Positions 54,179 through 64,000 of a stretch of DNA of 64,000 nt are shown piece by piece. This stretch comes from Ianthella basta (Eukaryota > Porifera > Demospongiae > Verongiida > Ianthellidae), in contig OZ025887.1 of assembly GCA_964019415.1 (NCBI GenBank), positions 2,570,806 to 2,634,805 on the forward strand, written 5' to 3'. Below the pieces are notes generated by a model. That model saw only the letters and a program-made list of their open reading frames with translations. It did no database searches and was not told the DNA's origin. The position numbers and the translations under genes were made by a program. How positions within the stretch are numbered: position 1 is the first letter of the stretch; every line of letters begins with the position of its first letter.

Positions 54179-54760
54179 GTGTTAACGGCCAATGGCTACT
54201 ATAAACTGGTAGTGAAGAACAATTTGAGGGGTACACCAACAAAACACCCTGTGGAAAGCAAGACACCTCCCAAACTCTTACACATTCCGTATGTCAAAGG
54301 AGTCAGTGAATGGATTGAGATGTGCAGGCCACTGGGAGCGAAAACAGTGACGTCATCCAAAAGCACCCTCAGAACCTCCCTAGTGAAGATAAAGCAGCCA
54401 AGACCAGACAAGAAAAAGAAGGGAGTGGTCTACAAGGCACCGTGCAAGGATTGCTGTGTATACATTGGAGAGACAGGAAGAACCTTGAAGAAGCGGATCA
54501 GTCAGCACAAGACATGTACAGCAGTGAAGAAGAATGACCCCAAGAATGGGATTGTGGTGCACTCCTGGACCGACCAGCACCAGGTCAACTGGGAAGCCAC
54601 CATAGTCAGACAAGAGGAAGGAAGCTATTGGAGAAGAAGGGTCCTAGAGGCCCTACACATCCACCAGCAACACCAGACCCCAAACCTGGACTGTGGTCGC
54701 AACATCACCCCCCCCTGGCTCCCTTTGCCAGACAAGCCTTCTTCCCACTGCGCCCCTTAA
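54179..54760 (+). CDS. GIY-YIG endonuclease domain of the Penelope-like element
   Basis: 193 codons open. After a basic region (VKIKQPRPDKKKKGVVYKAP) comes the GIY-YIG core: VVYKAPCKDCCVYIGETGRT with the paired Cys typical of Penelope endonucleases, LKKRISQHK, then a His-containing VVHSWTDQHQVNW and the Glu-bearing RRRVLEALHIHQ. This enzyme nicks the target for integration. The first 60 residues are the RT C-terminal/linker; the true start lies upstream in the broken RT. Confidence 0.88.
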   Translation: MLTANGYYKLVVKNNLRGTPTKHPVESKTPPKLLHIPYVKGVSEWIEMCRPLGAKTVTSSKSTLRTSLVKIKQPRPDKKKKGVVYKAPCKDCCVYIGETGRTLKKRISQHKTCTAVKKNDPKNGIVVHSWTDQHQVNWEATIVRQEEGSYWRRRVLEALHIHQQHQTPNLDCGRNITPPWLPLPDKPSSHCAP

Positions 54761-54964
54761 GTGCCCCCCCCCCCCCCCCCAGACTACCTCATCGTACCTC
54801 CCCTCCCACCCTCTTAAATTTATTACCTATCATCCCCCCACCCCCACCCTCTTTGCCCATAATTACATCACCCCACCTTATGCAACTTCCCACCAAACCT
54901 CTGGACACCCAATGACACTTCCCCCCCTAATCAATGTCGTGCTTCCCTAACTTTTGTATTACAG

Positions 54965-54989
54965 CTGATGAAGATCCACGGATCGAAAC
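54965..54989 (+). ncRNA. Hammerhead-like ribozyme motif
   Basis: CTGATGA (core), A, stem II GATC-CACG-GATC, then GAAAC. Upstream TTACAG can pair with downstream CTGTA (55014-55018) as stem I. The extra A before stem II departs from the minimal hammerhead but recurs, as I remember it, in Penelope pseudo-LTRs. Activity is not shown by sequence alone. Confidence 0.6.
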
Positions 54990-55217
54990 GTCCTTTACCC
55001 GTTTGAAGTTAATACTGTACTTGCAGCACACAAACTTCCCTTGATTCGTGACCACGCAGTAATGAACCCCTACAGTATCATGTACCTTGAGGTAGGCTAC
55101 TTCATTCCATCAAAGCCCCAAACACAAGTCCATAACACTTATAAATTGTGCCATGTGTCCTTTAGCATGTAGGCAGTCACTGATTCTTCCAAATAGCCAC
55201 GTATAAATACTACCCTC

Positions 55218-55387
55218 GGAACTACACATGGTAAGGAAAGAAGGGGGGAAGGGGAAAATGGCAGTGAACCGGACCAGCACCGGCAACAGCCACTGATCCA
55301 TTCCCTCCTTATATACTGATATGCTGGTCTGGTTTACTGCCATTTTTCTCTTCCCCCCTTCTTTCTTTACCATGTGTACGTAGTTCC
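55218..55387. mobile_element. MITE/foldback, about 170 bp
   Basis: GGAACTACACATGGTAAGGA, a purine-rich run and AATGGCAGTGAACCGGACCA on the left are repeated inverted on the right (TGGTCTGGTTTACTGCCATT ... CCATGTGTACGTAGTTCC). The arms are about 65 bp with a short unique centre. Confidence 0.85.
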
Positions 55388-56156
55388 AAACGTTGTCTTT
55401 CATTCGTGTCACCATGGTACATAGACCATCTTAATTACTACCCTGGTCCCATAAATTCACACTTTCATCATGATAAGTAAAATGTCTTGCCCTGTGCTAC
55501 TGGTGGCAGCCTCTTCCAGCTGCAGGTCGTTCTGGTACTGGGAAAACATGTACTTGAGCTACTGCCACAGCAATGCATTCCATATGGTTAAAGTGAATGT
55601 GGCAGTGCTTGGCTACAGGCACTAGCTACACTGATCAGTATCAGGCGGCTCAAGAGTATATGGCCAGGAAGCAGAAGCCAAAGCAGCAGCCTTGTGCAAC
55701 CCACACAGGAACATTTGTGTAGTTGCTGCATGTCTGCTATTGTGCAGGCATGTACTTACATTCATGGTGTCCATCTGCAACTTGTACAGGTGGTGTATTT
55801 GTTTTCATGTAGAAATAATGCAGTAAAAATTGCCAATGTGCATTCGATCAAATTGGTGCATTTTGCAACTTTCATCGTATGCATGTTTGGTGGTGATAGA
55901 AGTAGTAGGATTCAGGTCAGTGGCATGTAGTAATGATGATCTATGTCCACCACCACCACCACAGTGCAAGTTACGGTATAATGCATGCATTCAGTATATG
56001 TGCCATTGCTCTAATATAGGCTAGGCATATGAATACCCATTCTGAAGCAAGTGTTTCGATTCTTCATGTATACATTCATAACGTTATCTTGCAGGTAGTG
56101 GGAGTGCATGATGAGGGATAGATATATGTATGTGTGTGTAGCATGCATGTGGGATA

Positions 56157-56410
56157 GCCAGGCTGGATGTGTTGTCATGCTGCACTTCATGATGATTAAT
56201 TCTGATCATGACATGATGTGGGAGTGTTCAGACAGTATCCTGTATAGATGCCAGCTCTCAGGCATTTCCTCACTTAGCTATATCCTGTAACCTGACACAG
56301 ACGGTGTGTACCTTATGTAATTTCAGCTGCAGTCTATGTCTAACTCGTGATTGATTCCCATAGTACCCTCAGAGCATGTGTGCTTGTTTCAGTGTCAGTT
56401 GTGCATTTGA
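56157..56410. repeat. Duplicated segment, copy 2 (copy 1 at 52737-53020)
   Basis: Same order of shared blocks as copy 1, including TTCAGACAGTATCCTGTAT and CTCAGGCATTTCC. No collagen-like gene lies beside this copy. Confidence 0.7.
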
Positions 56411-57279
56411 CCATGCCCATTGTACAAATACCACTACTGTTGTGTACTAGAGATGTAGGGATGGTGCTGCTTATCCACCCTGTAAGCTAAACTGGCAGGA
56501 AAAGTTCAGAAACCAGGATGAAGTTTCTCAGTGTACCGTAGCATTACATGCAACTACATCAGGTAGCCACCCAGTGCACCTTAATGTCATCATCCAAGAT
56601 CTCACCAGATGTAGACATTGTTCCCATGTAATGCTAAGGGACACTGAGTCACTGCTCCATTTCTGCCAGGATAGCTACTACAGTGCAGTGTCCAGGGTGG
56701 ATGCTGCACTGTAGCTGTAGAAGGTGCAGTGTCCAGATATGAAGGAAGGGAAGGGAAGGGAAGGGCCTAGGAGAGCCTGCACACAAGGGGTGTAGAGAGG
56801 CATGTCAGCGGGCAAGGACCAACTATCACACACTTTGTATTAGCATGCTAACTACGTATGTGAATGTGTGTAAAACTGTGTTACACAGTTACATACATTT
56901 AGGAGTGTGCTGAACTACTGAACTAAACCCGCAAAATACTGGAATACATACCCCTCTTCATTCTACCTCTACAGATCATATTGTGGTAGACCAAATCAAG
57001 ACACTCAAGCAAGCCCCAGTAGTCATCCAACCATACAATGTCATGTCTATGCTGTTACCCCATGCAAGCAAGCCACAAGATGTGGTTGACCATACAGTAA
57101 GATTAGGCAGGTATTCAACCAGAATAAATTTGAAATTCACACTGCAATAACAATGATACAAATACTGGAAATCCCTCCAATATTGCTATCAACCCTCACA
57201 GGTAACATGTACCAACAACTGAAATGATCTGACAGATCTACACATCAACTGATAGTGTTAGCATTGCTATACCTGAGTA

Positions 57280-58298
57280 CTACTTCAGTGGTATAGACAT
57301 GCTCTGTCCATTGTCTTCTCTGCTAAGCCCCAACAAAAATGGTGCAGCCATTGTGGCCCACACATCTGGATTCAACTTGCAGTGAGAATGGTTTTTGCGA
57401 AACATATCTGTTTCGACAACTCCAGGGTTGACAGGAATGGCAGCGAGAGGAGGAGGGAGCTCTTGAGCTACAGCCTTGGTCATCCCTTCAACGGCCCACT
57501 TTGAGGCACAGTAAGCCGACACTCCAGGGCTGGTAGATCGACCCCAGCCACTGCTTACGTTGACAATGACACCTTGCTTTCTCTTGATGAGGGCTGGGAT
57601 GAAGTGCCGCATCACATTGGCCACACCTGTGGAAGTGATTAGCAGAGGGAGCTCTGTGTATTGGTCCTATCTGCTTAGCTATACTGATGACAGTACAGGA
57701 CCATAACCTCTAGTCTGGTTGGTCTGGTTTCAACTGGACCAATACTGAGCAACACAGAAATTTACATACAATTCCACTACATTAGTCACTTGCTGCAAAA
57801 CTAGAAGAATAAGTTCAAAGGAGATCAAATCAAGTTACTTAGAGTACTAATTACTCCTACTGTCACAGCAATGATTATAATACTCTTCATGCCACAGTAT
57901 GTTAACATAAAGGATTGTGATTTGAGAATGGTAGCCACTGCTACACACTGTCACCTACCTAATACATTAACATTCATGACAGTATTGAATTCATCTCTCG
58001 GAATTTTCCACATGTCCGTTTTATAATTTATATCTCCTGCATTGTTGACGATGAGGTCTGGTACAATGTCCTCTCCTTCCAAATCCTCTTTCCACAGCTT
58101 TACTTCGTCGTCATTCGTCACATCAAGAACTTTGCAGCGATGCAAGGAAGGGTTCTTCCACTCTCCTGATAGAGATTCCAAATCGTCTCTGTTTCTCCCA
58201 CAAGCAAGCACTCTGCACCCCCGTGAACTAAGCTCCAATGACAAAGCCCTACCAATACCTCTAGTCGCTCCGGTAACCAGCACCGTTCGCGCAGCCAT
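57280..58298 (-). CDS. SDR-family oxidoreductase, pterin-aldehyde-reductase-like (copy 2)
   Basis: Paralogue of 40318-41537 with the same intron position and phase: exons 57959-58298 and 57280-57626, 228 residues. Motifs: VLVTGATRGIGRALSLEL, CGRNRDD, LIVNNAG, VSSGWGRS, YCASKWAVEG, NPGVVETDM. The block from ANVMRHFIPALIKRKQG to NPGV is almost identical to copy 1, while the segment after it (RKNHSHCKLNPDVWATM) differs from copy 1 (RISFGSAAAFYWKPTEW). That loop covers the substrate site in SDRs, so the two may differ in substrate. Divergent from the PI3K gene, 74 bp between start codons. Confidence 0.9.
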
Positions 58299-58372
58299 TT
58301 TCTAATCGGGTGATCTGACCCCACCCTTTGGAGAAGAACGGAAGTCAAGACTGATGAGAGGGGGAGGGCAAG
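58299..58372. promoter_or_regulatory. 74-bp divergent promoter region: SDR2 / PI3K
   Basis: The start codons of the two divergent genes are only 74 bp apart, so the 5' UTRs must be very short or overlap into the opposite gene. No TATA box; a GA-rich stretch lies near 58355-58370. Confidence 0.55.
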
Positions 58373-63249
<4,877 letters not shown>

Positions 63250-63262
63250 GTGAGTGCATGGC

Positions 63263-63390
<128 letters not shown>

Positions 63391-64000
63391 TGGGGGAATG
63401 TAAAACTAGTCTCACTTCCAGTCCCTATTTCTCTGTGCGCATATTATTGTGCAGTTGCAGAGAAATGGGTCTAGTCAAATTTGACTGGTTCCTGGGTTGC
63501 CATGGGATGTGCAGAATGTGTGATGTCGTCAGAAGCCACTTCAGAGCTTGGAATATATGGCCAACAAGACCAGAAACAGCCACAATGAATGCTGCAAACT
63601 ACTCGGTGTACATTGTAGGGTAGAACCGTTCGGTGATATTGGTGTCGATTTTGCCAGTATACAAATTGTCAGGCATCGTGCGCAGCAGTTGAAAGAGTCA
63701 AACTTGACGGCACACTAAGTGAGGGCTGCTTGTTGACTAAAGGCCACGGTATACTGGAATGTGTCCTTGACAAGGGAATAGCCAAGTTTGTGGCTCATTG
63801 GAGCTGCGTCCCACTACACTGTAACTGTCTAGCCAATGCACAGCTCTGTCACTGGGTTAAAGTACCTATTTCCATTTCACCGCTCTCTCTCCGGCACACT
63901 GAGGCCCAGAAACTGGCATCCACAATTCTCTGAAGAAGCAATATCATTCTTTCCAGAAAGCAGCATGTTCCCTTGTCCAAGATCAATAGAGTTCATTCAC
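63391..64000. other. PI3K intron at the window end, no exon recognised
   Basis: After the GT tract the next helical-domain exon is not visible before 64000. The sequence from about 63600 is less AT-rich and has moderately open frames on both strands, but I recognise no domain. Part of an unidentified insertion is possible. Confidence 0.4.

Larger units (their letters stand above)
53607..55042 (+). mobile_element. Penelope-like retroelement, truncated, with inverted pseudo-LTRs
   Basis: The ends (AAGGGAAGTTTGTGAGCTGC and its inverse at 55029-55042) begin inverted repeats of roughly 140 bp: 53607-53755 and about 54903-55042. Inside, on the plus strand, is the end of a Penelope RT (SPIVVNIFTKELE near 53777, then MWLRYVDDAS near 53842) with stops, followed by an intact GIY-YIG endonuclease frame. 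Penelope-like elements are known for pseudo-LTRs and hammerhead motifs, and both are present. Most of the RT is missing. Confidence 0.88.
55043..57279. other. Interval between the Penelope-like element and SDR copy 2
   Basis: Holds a MITE (55218-55387), the duplicated segment 56157-56410 and a short (GGGAA)n run near 56740-56766. No coding sequence recognised. Confidence 0.55.

Overview
The window is animal nuclear DNA. It holds intron-rich protein genes with GT-AG introns, many dinucleotide microsatellites and many small inverted-repeat transposons. The gene set is metazoan: a Notch ligand with MNNL, DSL and EGF domains, a class I PI3-kinase catalytic subunit with an adaptor-binding domain, CARM1, symplekin, AP-4 sigma, a KLHDC2-like kelch protein and a collagen/fibrinogen-like secreted protein. 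The divergence of these proteins, the short low-complexity introns and a pterin-aldehyde-reductase-like SDR pair suggest an early-branching animal. A demosponge is my best guess, but that is inference and not proven here.

Layout. 1-2.9 kb: 3' end of symplekin (+). 3.1-14.1 kb: CARM1/PRMT4 (-), 11 exons, whose introns hold a BED-finger relic, a 564-bp element with 64-bp terminal inverted repeats and a 9-bp target duplication that carries a piece of a RecQ-type helicase gene, and nested MITEs. 14.9-17.9 kb: a decayed LINE (-) with a striking palindromic scar. 19.6-26.4 kb: Delta/Jagged-type ligand (-), with a clean 5'-truncated LINE in one intron. 26.4-29.1 kb: gene-poor, with a foldback MITE. 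29.1-36.7 kb: a roughly 26-exon coiled-coil protein (-) that I could not name. 37.1-39.1 kb: AP4S1 (+), divergent from the coiled-coil gene, with a 12-nt microexon. 39.2-47.8 kb: a duplicated terminal exon of KLHDC2, an SDR gene, and the KLHDC2-like gene, all on the minus strand. 47.8-51.2 kb: hairpins, a foldback element and a 36-bp minisatellite. 51.2-52.4 kb: intronless collagen/fibrinogen-like gene (-) with a 5-bp frameshift. 53.6-55.0 kb: Penelope-like element with inverted pseudo-LTRs and a hammerhead-like motif. 57.3-58.3 kb: second SDR copy (-), 74 bp from the start of the PI3K gene (+, 58.4 kb to beyond the window).

Most genes are unrelated housekeeping or signalling genes that happen to be neighbours. 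Two pairs are divergent and probably share promoters: coiled-coil gene/AP4S1 and SDR2/PI3K. The two SDR genes and the two KLHDC2 terminal exons show past local duplication. Exon boundaries were deduced by hand from splice signals, reading-frame phase and recognised family motifs. No search or transcript evidence was available.
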